The translations under genes were made by a program, and so were the position numbers. Below the pieces are notes generated by a model that saw nothing but the letters and a program-made list of their open reading frames with translations, made no database searches and was not told the origin of the DNA. DNA of 64,000 bases from Kaistella haifensis DSM 19056 (GTDB taxonomy: Bacteria > Bacteroidota > Bacteroidia > Flavobacteriales > Weeksellaceae): assembly GCF_000735695.2 (NCBI RefSeq), contig NZ_JASZ02000001.1:62001-126000 (forward strand), read 5' to 3'. Positions within the stretch are counted from its first letter, which is position 1. Each line of letters opens with the position of its first letter. Positions 34,984 through 44,089 of this stretch are shown here, piece by piece.

Positions 34984-36249
34984 TTATTTAAGGAATTTCT
35001 TTGCTGTACAGCTTTTTCCATCGATAGGTTCTGTAATTTTCAGTCCGAGAATTTCGGTAACGAGCGGATAAATATTGACGTTCCGGAACTGCCCGATTTT
35101 TTTTCCTTTTTTGAAAGCTGGACCGGAAGCAGCGAAAGTCGCCCTCATCTTCGGAACTTTAAATGGATTGTAACCGTGTTTGCCTGGCGTCTTGCGTGCG
35201 TTAGGTTCAAGAAAGATTTTTGGAGCGTGGGGAACGAGTAAAATCTGCCCGATGCGGTTAAACCTGTCATCCGCTGTGCGGTAATGAAGCCTTTTAGGGA
35301 ACTTTTCGGTGAGATAGACTTTGTAATCCTTGGTTTTATTTTTCTTTAACTCTCTGTAAACCTGATTCACTTCACTTTCATTTTTTAACGTTATGCGCAA
35401 TAAGGTCTGCGAGTTATTGATGATGAAACGGTTTTTATCCTGAAGCAGAGCCGGAATTTCAAGTGTGTCTTCTATATCTACATCAATCATCCCATGATCC
35501 GATACAAAAATGAAATTCACATTCGGAAGCTGCAGTTCATTTACCTTCTCAATCAGTTTACCGATAGCGTCATCGACAAACTGTACAGCATTTTGTACTT
35601 CCAGAGATTCAGATCCGTACAGATGCCCGTTTTTATCAACTTCGGGAAAGTAAAAAGTAATAAAATGCGGTCTTTTTTCTTCCGGAAGTTTCAGCCAATT
35701 GAGTACAATATTAATTTTTTGATCGGCTGAAAACTTTTCATGATACTGATAATAATAAGTTGGTCGCACTCCACCGGCATCGCTGTTGGAAGCAACCCAA
35801 AACAAAGAAGCTGCGAGCATTCCCTGCTGTTCGGCAAGACTCCAGAGCGGCGTACCGCCGAGCCATGACCCGTCTGAAATCTTTGACTGCATGCTCATTC
35901 CGAAAAGATCATTCCTTTTTTTATCGTAGAAATAATTATCAACAAAACCGGTGTGCGATGGGAAAAGTCCGGTAATCATCGTGTAGTGATTGGGTCCCGT
36001 AATCGAAGGATAAGAGGGAATCATCGCTTTTGCGGAAACACCTTTTTCGGCAGGTTTCAGTATGTTTTTCGCATTGTATTTTTTGGCATAATCATATCTG
36101 AAACCGTCGGCAGAAATTAAAATTACGTAAGATTTTGTTAAAGAAGCGGCTGTATTTTTTCGGTTCGGAACCACAACTTGCGCAGTATCGGTTTGAGAAA
36201 AAGCCCATCCGAAAATCAGAATAAAAGCTAAAGAAAATAAGTTCTTCAT
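34984..36249 (-). CDS. Secreted alkaline phosphatase-fold phosphodiesterase (NPP-like)
   Basis: 421 residues. Signal peptide (ending WAFSQ) and an NPP-type catalytic domain: ILISADGFRYDYAKKY (metal Asp), YPSITGPNHYTMITGLFPSHTGF (Thr nucleophile in the PSITGPNH segment), FYFPEVDKNGHLYG, and FVSDHGMIDV (metal DHG). Family members hydrolyse nucleotide or phospholipid diesters in the periplasm or at the cell surface. Complete. Promoter box 17 bases upstream. Confidence 0.9.
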   Translation of the reverse strand: MKNLFSLAFILIFGWAFSQTDTAQVVVPNRKNTAASLTKSYVILISADGFRYDYAKKYNAKNILKPAEKGVSAKAMIPSYPSITGPNHYTMITGLFPSHTGFVDNYFYDKKRNDLFGMSMQSKISDGSWLGGTPLWSLAEQQGMLAASLFWVASNSDAGGVRPTYYYQYHEKFSADQKINIVLNWLKLPEEKRPHFITFYFPEVDKNGHLYGSESLEVQNAVQFVDDAIGKLIEKVNELQLPNVNFIFVSDHGMIDVDIEDTLEIPALLQDKNRFIINNSQTLLRITLKNESEVNQVYRELKKNKTKDYKVYLTEKFPKRLHYRTADDRFNRIGQILLVPHAPKIFLEPNARKTPGKHGYNPFKVPKMRATFAASGPAFKKGKKIGQFRNVNIYPLVTEILGLKITEPIDGKSCTAKKFLK

Positions 36250-36266
36250 GGAGAAATTTTGAGACC

Positions 36267-36274
36267 CAAATTTA
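36267..36274 (-). promoter_or_regulatory. Promoter -7 box of the phosphodiesterase gene
   Basis: TAAATTTG on the minus strand, 17 bases before the ATG at 36249. Confidence 0.5.
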
Positions 36275-36351
36275 CTCCGAAAATCTGAATCCGGAATATT
36301 AAGAAATCTTCATTTAATTGGAATTTGAGAAATTGTTATCAATGGAAAAAA

Positions 36352-36978
36352 TTAGGAATTTTGAGAAACTTCTTTCAACTTAACCATCATTTTCTCGGTC
36401 GCAGCTTTAAGTTCATCGATTCCATCATTATTATAGATCACAAAATCAGCACGTTTTATTTTATCTTTTTCGGGCATTTGTTTATCGATAACCGCTTCAA
36501 TTTCCCGATAGTTTTTTTGGTCGCGATCCATCACGCGTTTGATGCGGATATTGTCGTCGGCGGTCACCAAAACACTTTTATAGCAGCTTTCATTAAGATT
36601 TAATTCAAACAAAAGAGCGGTTTCTTTAAAAATAAATTCTGCATGTTGCTTATTAACCCAATTTTCAAAATCGATTTTTACTGCGGGATGAATGAGCGCA
36701 TTAAGCTGAAGCCGTGTTTCATCGTTATTAAAAACAATTTCTGAGACGTTTTTTTTATTATAAAATCCGTTTTCATCGTAAGCTTCTTCGCCTAGAAGTT
36801 CTTTAATGTTATTTTTTAAGACCTCATCATCATTTACAATTTCCTTCGCTCGATCATCCGAATAATACACCGGAAATCCCATTTCTTCGATGAATTTCGC
36901 TACCGTAGTTTTCCCTGAGCCGATGCCACCGGTGAGACCGATAATTTTTTTATTGTTTATTAAACTTTCTTCTTCCAT
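36352..36978 (-). CDS. coaE: Dephospho-CoA kinase
   Basis: Last step of coenzyme A synthesis. The 208-residue protein has the P-loop IIGLTGGIGSGKTTVAKFIEEMGFPVYYSDDRAKEIV, HPAVKIDFENW and FKETALLFEL, and the RVMDRDQ lid-region arginines. Starts 18 bases after the MBL-fold gene ends, so probably transcribed with it. Confidence 0.95.
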   Translation of the reverse strand: MEEESLINNKKIIGLTGGIGSGKTTVAKFIEEMGFPVYYSDDRAKEIVNDDEVLKNNIKELLGEEAYDENGFYNKKNVSEIVFNNDETRLQLNALIHPAVKIDFENWVNKQHAEFIFKETALLFELNLNESCYKSVLVTADDNIRIKRVMDRDQKNYREIEAVIDKQMPEKDKIKRADFVIYNNDGIDELKAATEKMMVKLKEVSQNS

Positions 36979-36996
36979 TCTATAAATCCGTTCAAA

Positions 36997-37863
36997 TTAA
37001 TATCCAAAAACATCGTTCATAGTGAAGGTTTCATCCAGACGAACGCCCTTTTCGGTCATTTTCAAACTTGCCAATTCGTTATGGGCATCGTGCTCGAAAA
37101 ACAAAAGATATTCGTTGTCCACACACTGCTTCAGGAACTTAGCTTTTTCTTCCATCGTCAGAAGTGGCCGCGTATCGTAACCCATGACATAAACCTGCGG
37201 AATATGCCCGACGGTAGGGATAAGATCTGCCGCAAAAACAATCGTTTTCTCCTGATACTGAATCACGGGAAGCATCTGTTTTTCGGTGTGTCCGTCTACA
37301 AAGATCACATCCATTTTAAGGTCTGGTGCGAAGCCGTAATTCCCATTCTGCGGAGTTGGCAAAAAGTTAAGTTGACCGCTTTCCTGCATCGGGAGGATAT
37401 TTTCTTTTAAAAAACTTGCTTTTTCGCGCGGATTGGGTTCTGTTGCCCATTTCCAGTGTTCTTCATTGGTCCAGAAGTGCGCATTTTTAAAGGCGGGACG
37501 GTAACCGGTTTTATCATCATTCCATTCAATCGCGCCGCCACAATGATCGAAATGAAGGTGAGTAAGAAAAACATCGGTAATATCTTCTCGCACGAAACCG
37601 TATTTTTTAAGGTTTTTGTCTAAAGAATCATCGCCCCAAAGTGAATAATGACCAAAGAATTTCTCGTCTTGTTTGTTGCCGAGGCCGCAATCGATAAGGA
37701 TTAATTTTTTGCCATCCTCCACCAAAAGCGAACGGGTTCCAAGCTCAATAAGATTTTTTTCGTCGGCCGGATTGGTTTTTTCCCACAGGGTTTTCGGAAC
37801 GACTCCAAACATAGCGCCGCCGTCTAATTTAAATTTCCCACATTGTATTGGATATAATTTCAT
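36997..37863 (-). CDS. MBL-fold metallo-hydrolase
   Basis: 288 residues of the metallo-beta-lactamase fold, cytoplasmic (no signal peptide). The zinc motif is FLTHLHFDHCGG; further ligands lie in FVDGHTEKQ, VFAADLIPT and FFEHDAHNE. It resembles lactonase/quorum-quenching-like or uncharacterised hydrolases; the substrate cannot be assigned. Upstream of coaE with an 18-base gap. Confidence 0.88.
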   Translation of the reverse strand: MKLYPIQCGKFKLDGGAMFGVVPKTLWEKTNPADEKNLIELGTRSLLVEDGKKLILIDCGLGNKQDEKFFGHYSLWGDDSLDKNLKKYGFVREDITDVFLTHLHFDHCGGAIEWNDDKTGYRPAFKNAHFWTNEEHWKWATEPNPREKASFLKENILPMQESGQLNFLPTPQNGNYGFAPDLKMDVIFVDGHTEKQMLPVIQYQEKTIVFAADLIPTVGHIPQVYVMGYDTRPLLTMEEKAKFLKQCVDNEYLLFFEHDAHNELASLKMTEKGVRLDETFTMNDVFGY

Positions 37864-37992
37864 ATATTTTGTTTTTGATTTTCCGTTTCTAATTTAGCAA
37901 TTTATTTTATTTCAACGGACATCAGGGCTTTTCTGTTGATGATTTTTAACACAAAGAACGCGGTTTTTTTTAAATACTTAATGGTTTTTAAA

Positions 37993-38020
37993 GCGCAAAG
38001 GCGCTTCGCTTAGCAAGGGC
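37993..38020 (+). repeat. Left inverted repeat of the GxxExxY cassette
   Basis: Begins GCGCAAAGGCG; continues CTTCGCTTAGCAAGGGC. Its partner is 38440-38467. Confidence 0.75.
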
Positions 38021-38025
38021 GTTAT

Positions 38026-38403
38026 TTATAATTTATTCGCAAGTCTTTTTACGCCGTCTTTAAATAAAACAGAATGAAAATTGAGGATCATACCCAATTT
38101 ACAACCTGATATTCTTAAATAATTTAAAAGTTGATAGCTATGATAACTATTGATTTCGGGAACAGCTTTTATCTCTATTATCACTTTGTCTTCAATTAAT
38201 AAATCAACTCTGAATGCCTTTTCAATTAATAAGGATTCATATTCGATCGAAATATCTTTTTGTTTTTCTACTTTTAAACCACTATTTTTTAATTCGTAGG
38301 CCAAACATTGTTCATAAACTGTTTCATATAGGCCAATTCCAATTTTTCGATGAATTTTTAATCCGGCTTCAAATATTATTTTTGAAATTTCATTCTCTGT
38401 CAT
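38026..38403 (-). CDS. GxxExxY family protein
   Basis: 125 residues with the family signature GIGLYETVYEQCLAYEL (GxxExxY), then IEYESLLIEKAFRVDLLIEDKVIIEIKAV, a PD-(D/E)xK nuclease-like core (E..., D-L-L-I, I-E-I-K). Members are small predicted nucleases of unknown role, scattered across Bacteroidota and Planctomycetes genomes. Here the gene fills the space between two inverted repeats, which points to mobility as a unit. Confidence 0.88.
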   Translation of the reverse strand: MTENEISKIIFEAGLKIHRKIGIGLYETVYEQCLAYELKNSGLKVEKQKDISIEYESLLIEKAFRVDLLIEDKVIIEIKAVPEINSYHSYQLLNYLRISGCKLGMILNFHSVLFKDGVKRLANKL

Positions 38404-38439
38404 TACGTGCTTTTTTGATTGAAAAGTAAATGGAATTTA

Positions 38440-38467
38440 GCCTTTTCTAAGTGAAACGCCTTTGCGC
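38440..38467 (-). repeat. Right inverted repeat of the GxxExxY cassette
   Basis: On the minus strand reads GCGCAAAGGCG then TTTCACTTAGAAAAGGC, four mismatches from the left copy. Confidence 0.75.
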
Positions 38468-38511
38468 CAAAAATGAGTTATCTTTTTTAATTTCCTTTGC
38501 GTTCATTGCGT

Positions 38512-39117
38512 TTAAAGGGTTCTCATTTTCTCAGCGATATTCTTCGAATTTTCATCCGAAGATTGCTCTAGTTCTTTAATAATGTTTTTAAAATCTTCTT
38601 CTTTTCTGTTCTGACTTAATTTATTAACAATGAATACTTCCGTGGGAAAAATATAAATCCCAAAAGCGCCTTTCATTTCATTTTTTACATATTCATCGTC
38701 CATATTTTCAACCAGCATCGGGCATTTTTGAGGTTTTTCATATTTAAAAGTCAGCTTTCGGAGATGTTCATAAAGTTCATCATCATTCATCAATTTCACT
38801 TTTCCACGGATTTGAACCGCCTCGTAATTCCAGGTTGAAACATTTTGATGATTATACCAAGATGACGAAATATAAGAATGAGCGCCAAGAAAATCGCACA
38901 AAACTTCGTCGCCATCTTTCAGAACTTTTGCCTGAAAATTAGCTTTGGAAATATGAGTTTCCAGATAGAAATTCTCTTCATTTTCATTCAACAAAAACAT
39001 GGAATGCGTCGCGGCTAATTTTTCTTTATCCGAAATTAAAAGCGCAAAAGCGTTTTCACTGATGATTTCTTTCATCAGTTCCTCGTCTTCGTATTTGTAG
39101 ATTTTGGGGATGAACAT
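38512..39117 (-). CDS. FMN-binding negative transcriptional regulator, PaiB family
   Basis: 201 residues: MFIPKIYKYEDEELMKEIISENAFALLIS, HISKANFQAKVL, GAHSYISSSWY and VSTWNYEAVQIRGKVKL, the flavin-binding split-barrel pattern of PaiB/FMN_bind_2. In Bacillus the PaiAB pair represses protease and sporulation genes; the role here is unknown and no paiA neighbour exists. Its ATG directly abuts the stop of the WG-repeat gene. Confidence 0.88.
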   Translation of the reverse strand: MFIPKIYKYEDEELMKEIISENAFALLISDKEKLAATHSMFLLNENEENFYLETHISKANFQAKVLKDGDEVLCDFLGAHSYISSSWYNHQNVSTWNYEAVQIRGKVKLMNDDELYEHLRKLTFKYEKPQKCPMLVENMDDEYVKNEMKGAFGIYIFPTEVFIVNKLSQNRKEEDFKNIIKELEQSSDENSKNIAEKMRTL

Positions 39118-40209
39118 TTATGGTGCAGATGTAATATAAAACTGATTTCCAATCTTTGTGAACTGAAAACTATTGATTGCTGAAAAATCATTTGCCTTTC
39201 TTGGGAGAAAAGAAATAATTGTATTATTTCTCAAGTCTTCTTTTGGAAGTTCATTTTCCGGAAAATAAGAATAATTCATTGAGTTTTCCCAACTTATATT
39301 CTTCTTGTATTCTCCTGAAAGTAATTTTCTGAAAATCTCATCGATTTTTTGCTGTTTATTTTTCAAGTATTCTTCTTTTTTATGATTTTTCCATCTTGTA
39401 TTTTGCTGATTATCATTATCATCAGATGAAATTAAATCATAAAAATATTCAGGTAATACGGTATTGTTCTTCTTGAAATCTGGCAAAAATTTAATATTAA
39501 ACCATTTTTCAAAATCTTTTTCTGGACTGTAAAAAGAATAGATGTTTCCATCACTTCCTTTGTATGAAGTATAAACATCTTTGTCCACTTTCTCATTGAT
39601 CTTGAAATTTGTATAATCGATCGAATAAGAAAAATCAGTTCTATCTGCAATTTGAAACAATTCGCGATTTTGGGAATTTATGACAAAACTTTTTCCTCCT
39701 TTCCAGCCATAATGTTCACAGTTTTTAGAGTTCGTCGTTTCATTATCGTAGCACCATCTTTTCCCATTTTTATAAATGACAGCGATTCCATTGTGAAAGT
39801 CGCCTGCATCATCGTAAATAGCTGGAATAACCACTTTTCCATCAACATTAAAAAATCCAACTCGATCAGACTTATAATCTTTGAATTTTATTTTACCATC
39901 ACTTTCTGATGCATATTCAAAATCAAAAATGTAAACACTATCCTTACCAAAGATTTCACCTTCCTTATTCAGATAGTATGTTTGTCTCATTCCTGAGGAC
40001 AAATCCTCACTCACGGCAATCACCTTTTTAAAAATCTGTTCCGTCATAAAAGGCTCAAACTTGGCTGGCTGCTTAATATTTCCGTCTACATCTTTAAAAC
40101 CAATTTTAGTAGAGTCCTGATTGTAGAAAGCATACCAATTGGTATCTTTTTTCTGCGAAAAGAAAAATATTGGAACGAGAATCCATATCAATTTAAAAAT
40201 GTTCTTCAT
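39118..40209 (-). CDS. WG repeat-containing secreted protein
   Basis: 363 residues with signal peptide (ending FFFSQ). WG-type repeats are visible: TKIGFKDVDGNIKQPAKFEPF, DRVGFFNVDGKVVIPAIYDDAGDFHNGIAVIYKNGKRW. The C-terminal 150 residues are charged and unassigned. WG repeat proteins are cell-surface or periplasmic with unknown ligands. It lies 11 bases after ruvB and directly before the PaiB-like gene, so the three probably share a transcript. Confidence 0.78.
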   Translation of the reverse strand: MKNIFKLIWILVPIFFFSQKKDTNWYAFYNQDSTKIGFKDVDGNIKQPAKFEPFMTEQIFKKVIAVSEDLSSGMRQTYYLNKEGEIFGKDSVYIFDFEYASESDGKIKFKDYKSDRVGFFNVDGKVVIPAIYDDAGDFHNGIAVIYKNGKRWCYDNETTNSKNCEHYGWKGGKSFVINSQNRELFQIADRTDFSYSIDYTNFKINEKVDKDVYTSYKGSDGNIYSFYSPEKDFEKWFNIKFLPDFKKNNTVLPEYFYDLISSDDNDNQQNTRWKNHKKEEYLKNKQQKIDEIFRKLLSGEYKKNISWENSMNYSYFPENELPKEDLRNNTIISFLPRKANDFSAINSFQFTKIGNQFYITSAP

Positions 40210-40220
40210 AAAAACAAGAA

Positions 40221-41243
40221 TTAAAAAAGCTGATCCGGTCTTTTCGGTATGGAAATATTCAAATGTTTATACGCTTTTTCCGTTACTTCCCGTCCTCTCG
40301 GCGTTCTGATAATGAAACCTTCCTGAATGAGAAATGGTTCATAAACCTCCTCCAAAGTTTCAGGATTTTCGCCGATAGACGTCGCCAAAGCTGAGATTCC
40401 CACAGGTTTTCCACGGAAATTTTCGATCATCACGCGCATAATTTTATTGTCCATATCGTCCAATCCGAATTCATCAACATTTAATGAATTTAATGCGAAT
40501 TTGGTAATTTCAATCTCGATTTCACCATTGCCTTTTATTTCCGCAAAATCCCGAACTCTTCGTAGCAGAGCGTTTGCAATTCTGGGCGTTCCACGGCTTC
40601 TTCGGGCGATTTCCAATGCAGCATCTTCATAAATCTGAACCCCGAGAACCCGCGCACTTCGTTCAATGATCATTCCTAAAAGTTCAACGGTGTAGTATTC
40701 CAGTCGCGATTGGATTCCGAATCTTGCCAACATCGGTTTGGTGAGCATTCCGGAACGAGTGGTTGCGCCAACCAAGGTAAAAGGGTTCAAACCGATTTGT
40801 ACTGAACGCGCATTGGGACCGGTTTCCAGCATAATATCGATTTTAAAATCTTCCATCGCGGAATACAGATATTCTTCCACAATCGGCGACAGTCGGTGGA
40901 TTTCATCAATAAACAGTACATCGTTTTCCTCCAAATTAGTAAGAAGTCCGGCTAAACTTCCAGGCTTATCCAAAACCGGACCCGAAGTAATTTTACATCC
41001 TACACCCAATTCATTCGCGATGATGTGGGCTAAAGTTGTTTTTCCCAATCCCGGTGGACCGTGCAAAAGAACATGATCCAGCGAGCCGCCACGATTTTTG
41101 GCAGCTGCCACAAAAACTTCTAGATTGTCCAATGTTTTTCGTTGTCCGGCAAAATCCTGAAAACTCTGCGGACGGATTTTTTCTTCTTGTAACAATTCCT
41201 CTTCGGAAAAATTTTCTTGGTCAGGGTGAAGAAAATCTGGCAT
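40221..41243 (-). CDS. ruvB: Holliday junction branch migration ATPase RuvB
   Basis: AAA+ motor of 340 residues. Walker [12 protein letters not shown], Walker [11 protein letters not shown], sensor GATTRSGML, and the C-terminal winged helix ([20 protein letters not shown]). Complete. Works with RuvA (not in window) and RuvC (56.5 kb) in recombinational repair. Confidence 0.97.
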   Translation of the reverse strand: MPDFLHPDQENFSEEELLQEEKIRPQSFQDFAGQRKTLDNLEVFVAAAKNRGGSLDHVLLHGPPGLGKTTLAHIIANELGVGCKITSGPVLDKPGSLAGLLTNLEENDVLFIDEIHRLSPIVEEYLYSAMEDFKIDIMLETGPNARSVQIGLNPFTLVGATTRSGMLTKPMLARFGIQSRLEYYTVELLGMIIERSARVLGVQIYEDAALEIARRSRGTPRIANALLRRVRDFAEIKGNGEIEIEITKFALNSLNVDEFGLDDMDNKIMRVMIENFRGKPVGISALATSIGENPETLEEVYEPFLIQEGFIIRTPRGREVTEKAYKHLNISIPKRPDQLF

Positions 41244-41267
41244 TTTTTTGTTTTAAATTTAATGAAT

Positions 41268-41275
41268 CAAAGATA
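41268..41275 (-). promoter_or_regulatory. Promoter -7 box of ruvB
   Basis: TATCTTTG on the minus strand, 24 bases before the ATG at 41243. Confidence 0.5.
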
Positions 41276-41392
41276 ATTCATTTTAATTATCTAAACACAA
41301 AACCCTTAATAAATCAACCATATATAGGGCTTAGTTTATACATTGATAAAAAAACTTTGCCGGCATAATGTTTAAATATTAAATTTACCAAT

Positions 41393-42616
41393 ATGAAAAT
41401 AACTGGACCTTTCAAACAAATCGTTACACTTGCCAATCTTCCTTTGCGCGGAAAGTTGGCAGATGAACAACTCGAAATCATCGAAAACGGAGGAATTCTC
41501 TCCGAAAACGGAAAGATCGTTGATGTTGGGTATTTTGATGCCTTAAAAAAAGCTAATCCTTCAGCTGAAATTGAAAATATATTAGGAACACAAGTTGCTC
41601 TTCCTGCTTTCACCGATGCACATACGCACATTTGTTTCGGTGGAAACCGCGCCAACGATTTTGCGATGCGAAATGCCGGAAAAACCTATTTGGAAATTGC
41701 CGAAAGTGGCGGTGGAATCTGGAGTTCCGTGCAACATACGAGAGCAGCTTCGGAGGACGAATTGCTGAAAACCACTTTAGAAAGAATTCATTTTTTAATC
41801 TCTTTAGGAATTACCACGATTGAAATAAAATCCGGTTACGGTTTGGATGTGGAAAACGAGCTGAAAATGCTCCGCGTGATCAAGAAAGCGCAAAATTTTA
41901 CCAAAGCCACTTTAGTCCCGACCTGCCTTTCTGCCCATTTGAAACCACGAGATTTCGAAGGTGATAATGTGGAATATCTTCAATATATTTTAAATAAAAT
42001 TTTACCAAAAGTAAAAGAAGAAAATCTGGCAAAAAGGGTTGATATTTTCATTGAAAAATCTGCATTTCAGCCGGAGGAAAGCCGAAATTTCCTCATGAAA
42101 GCGAAAGAAATGGGTTTTGAAATTACCGTTCACGCTGATCAGTTCACACCCGGAAGTTCGAGGATTGCAGTGGAAGTTGGCGCAAAATCAGCCGATCATT
42201 TGGAAGCTACGGCGGATGAAGACATCGATTTTATCGCCTCATCGGAAACGGTGGCGATTGCTCTTCCTGGAGCGAGTTTAGGTTTGGGAGAGAAATTTTC
42301 ACCGGCAAGAAAAATTTTAGACAAAAACGGAATTTTAGCCATCGCTTCAGACTGGAATCCGGGTTCCGCGCCGATGGGAAATCTTATTACGCAAGCTTCC
42401 ATTTTGGCGACTTTCGAAAAACTTTCTACGGCAGAAGTTTTGGCGGGAATTACGTTTCGATCGGCGTTCTCACTTGGTTTGGAAGATCGTGGCCAACTTG
42501 AAAAAGGCAAAAAAGCAGATTTTGTCGCCTTCGAAACCGACAATTTCCAGAATATTCTATATCAACAAGGCAGCCTGAATGCAGCAAACGTTTTCGTTGA
42601 CGGAGAAAAAATTTAA
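41393..42616 (+). CDS. hutI: Imidazolonepropionase
   Basis: Histidine degradation step 3: opens imidazolone-5-propanoate to formimino-glutamate. The 407-residue amidohydrolase has the metal motif PAFTDAHTHICFGGNRANDF, EIKSGYGLD, FEITVHADQF, the ATADEDIDFIA region, and the ASDWNPGS metal Asp. Other hut genes are not in the window. The next gene starts 3 bases later. Confidence 0.95.
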   Translation: MKITGPFKQIVTLANLPLRGKLADEQLEIIENGGILSENGKIVDVGYFDALKKANPSAEIENILGTQVALPAFTDAHTHICFGGNRANDFAMRNAGKTYLEIAESGGGIWSSVQHTRAASEDELLKTTLERIHFLISLGITTIEIKSGYGLDVENELKMLRVIKKAQNFTKATLVPTCLSAHLKPRDFEGDNVEYLQYILNKILPKVKEENLAKRVDIFIEKSAFQPEESRNFLMKAKEMGFEITVHADQFTPGSSRIAVEVGAKSADHLEATADEDIDFIASSETVAIALPGASLGLGEKFSPARKILDKNGILAIASDWNPGSAPMGNLITQASILATFEKLSTAEVLAGITFRSAFSLGLEDRGQLEKGKKADFVAFETDNFQNILYQQGSLNAANVFVDGEKI

Positions 42617-42619
42617 AAT

Positions 42620-43690
42620 ATGAAAGAAACATCAGATCAAAATACGTCTTACCAAAAGTTTTGGACGTTTTTTAGCGAAAATAAAGAAACGTTTTTTCAA
42701 GTTGTAAAAAGCCACAAAGATATTGAAGAAAAATTTCTAGATATCATTGCGCCAGAATTGAAATCCATAAATGAGGATTTACTTTATCTGACAGGAATGT
42801 TTGATGAAAGCACGGCCGAGCTCATCATCACTGTTGATGGAAACATTAAAGATATTGTGTACGCAGAAGAACTTATTGAAGCTGCTCCGTCATTGGAAAA
42901 CTGGCGGTTTACTGCTTTAAAACCAGAATCTGACATTAAAAACACTTCTATCACAATGGAAGATTTTGAACTCACCAAAGAAAACATTTTCTTTTATGCC
43001 AATGATGATGAGAATTATCCTGACGAAATTGATTTAACATTTATTCATGAAGATTTAAATGATGACAACAGAAATGAAATCGCCAACGGAACCTTCATCT
43101 TCATCGATAATTATCTTGGCGAACTAAATTTTTTAACCCAAATTGATAATTTCAGAATTGCAGGAAAAAATGAAGCAGAAAAAGAGTTAATTCCTATTGA
43201 AAAGCTTAAAGATTATTTAAACTGGCGCGAAAGAGAGTTTATAGATAAACACAAAGGTTCTAAAATTCAAACAAACGAAGATTCTTTTTCTCTTTTTGAA
43301 GCTACATTGACAAATGGCTTTCCGTTAATTGCAACTGTAAATACAGATTTGTTGCGATGGAACAAAAAAGCTTCCCATCCTTGGATTTCCGTGTTAAGAA
43401 TTGAATATAAAGGAGATGACGAAAGTGGATTTCCTGATAACGAAGATTACGAAATGCTAAATGCTATTGAAGATGAAATGCTTGTAGATTTAAAACCAGA
43501 AGAAGGAGACCTAAATATCGGACGAGAAACCGCAGAACACATTCGAGAAATATACTTTGCCAGCAAAGATTTCCGGAAGATTTCAAAAATTCTGGCAGAA
43601 ACCACTCGCAAATATCCACAATACAATATCACTTTCGAAATTTATAAAGACAAATACTGGCAATCCTTTGAGCGATACGGAATTCATTAA
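42620..43690 (+). CDS. Hypothetical protein with C-terminal DUF695-like domain
   Basis: 356 residues, acidic, cytoplasmic. The N-terminal half (FWTFFSENKETFFQVVKSHKDIEEKFLDII...AELIITVDG) is unassigned. The C-terminal half resembles DUF695 (FPLIATVNTDLLRWNKKASHPWISVLRIEYKGDDESGFPDNEDYEMLNAIEDEM, then IYFASKDFRKI). Function unknown. Starts 3 bases after hutI and is 33 bases ahead of paaB, occupying the place where paaA is expected. Confidence 0.7.
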   Translation: MKETSDQNTSYQKFWTFFSENKETFFQVVKSHKDIEEKFLDIIAPELKSINEDLLYLTGMFDESTAELIITVDGNIKDIVYAEELIEAAPSLENWRFTALKPESDIKNTSITMEDFELTKENIFFYANDDENYPDEIDLTFIHEDLNDDNRNEIANGTFIFIDNYLGELNFLTQIDNFRIAGKNEAEKELIPIEKLKDYLNWREREFIDKHKGSKIQTNEDSFSLFEATLTNGFPLIATVNTDLLRWNKKASHPWISVLRIEYKGDDESGFPDNEDYEMLNAIEDEMLVDLKPEEGDLNIGRETAEHIREIYFASKDFRKISKILAETTRKYPQYNITFEIYKDKYWQSFERYGIH

Positions 43691-43723
43691 AAATAATTAT
43701 CTTAACGCCTCAAAAATAATACA

Positions 43724-44005
43724 ATGAGCAACTTAGAAATGTGGGAAGTTTTCATCCAAACAAAACCCGGACTTTCCCATAAACATGCAGGAACCGTACA
43801 GGCGGCAACTGCCGAAATGGCGCTTCAAGCAGCAAGAGATGTATACACCAGAAGAATGGAAGGAACTTCTATTTGGGTAGTTCCAAGCAAATATATGGTA
43901 ACTTCGGAGGGCGTAGACAAGGAAGCGTTTTTCGATCCGGCCGATGATAAATTGTATCGCCACCCGACTTTCTACGAAATCCCAAACGATGTGAAAAACA
44001 TGTAA
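43724..44005 (+). CDS. paaB: 1,2-phenylacetyl-CoA epoxidase subunit PaaB
   Basis: 93 residues: MWEVFIQTKPGLSHKHAGTVQAATAEMALQAARDVYTRR...IWVVPSKYMVTS, the PaaB signature. PaaB is a structural subunit of the ring-epoxidising PaaABC(D)E complex acting on phenylacetyl-CoA. Complete. PaaA, the catalytic di-iron subunit normally encoded just upstream, is not here; a DUF695-like gene is. Confidence 0.95.
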   Translation: MSNLEMWEVFIQTKPGLSHKHAGTVQAATAEMALQAARDVYTRRMEGTSIWVVPSKYMVTSEGVDKEAFFDPADDKLYRHPTFYEIPNDVKNM

Positions 44006-44089
44006 ATACTTAGAAACAAGATTCAAGCACAAAGAATCAGAACCAACAATCTGGACTTTTAATCCTTGGCTCTTCAATCTCAAATAAAA

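Larger units (their letters stand above)
37993..38467. mobile_element. Candidate GxxExxY cassette bounded by inverted repeats
   Basis: A 475-base unit with imperfect 28-base terminal inverted repeats (37993-38020 and 38440-38467; 24 of 28 match; tips GCGCAAAGGCG) tightly enclosing a single GxxExxY gene. There is no transposase inside. A weaker outer pair, GAACGC-containing (about 37950 and 38497), may add a second layer. No target-site duplication is evident. Confidence 0.55.

Noticed and set aside
38404-38511. GC-rich motifs near the GxxExxY gene as a CRISPR or tRNA
   Set aside because: Only two inverted copies, no spacers and no cloverleaf; they fit terminal repeats.
44018-44078. Possible degenerate inverted AGATT(C/G)AAG repeats between paaB and paaC
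   Set aside because: Match is only partial and gapped; too weak to call an element.
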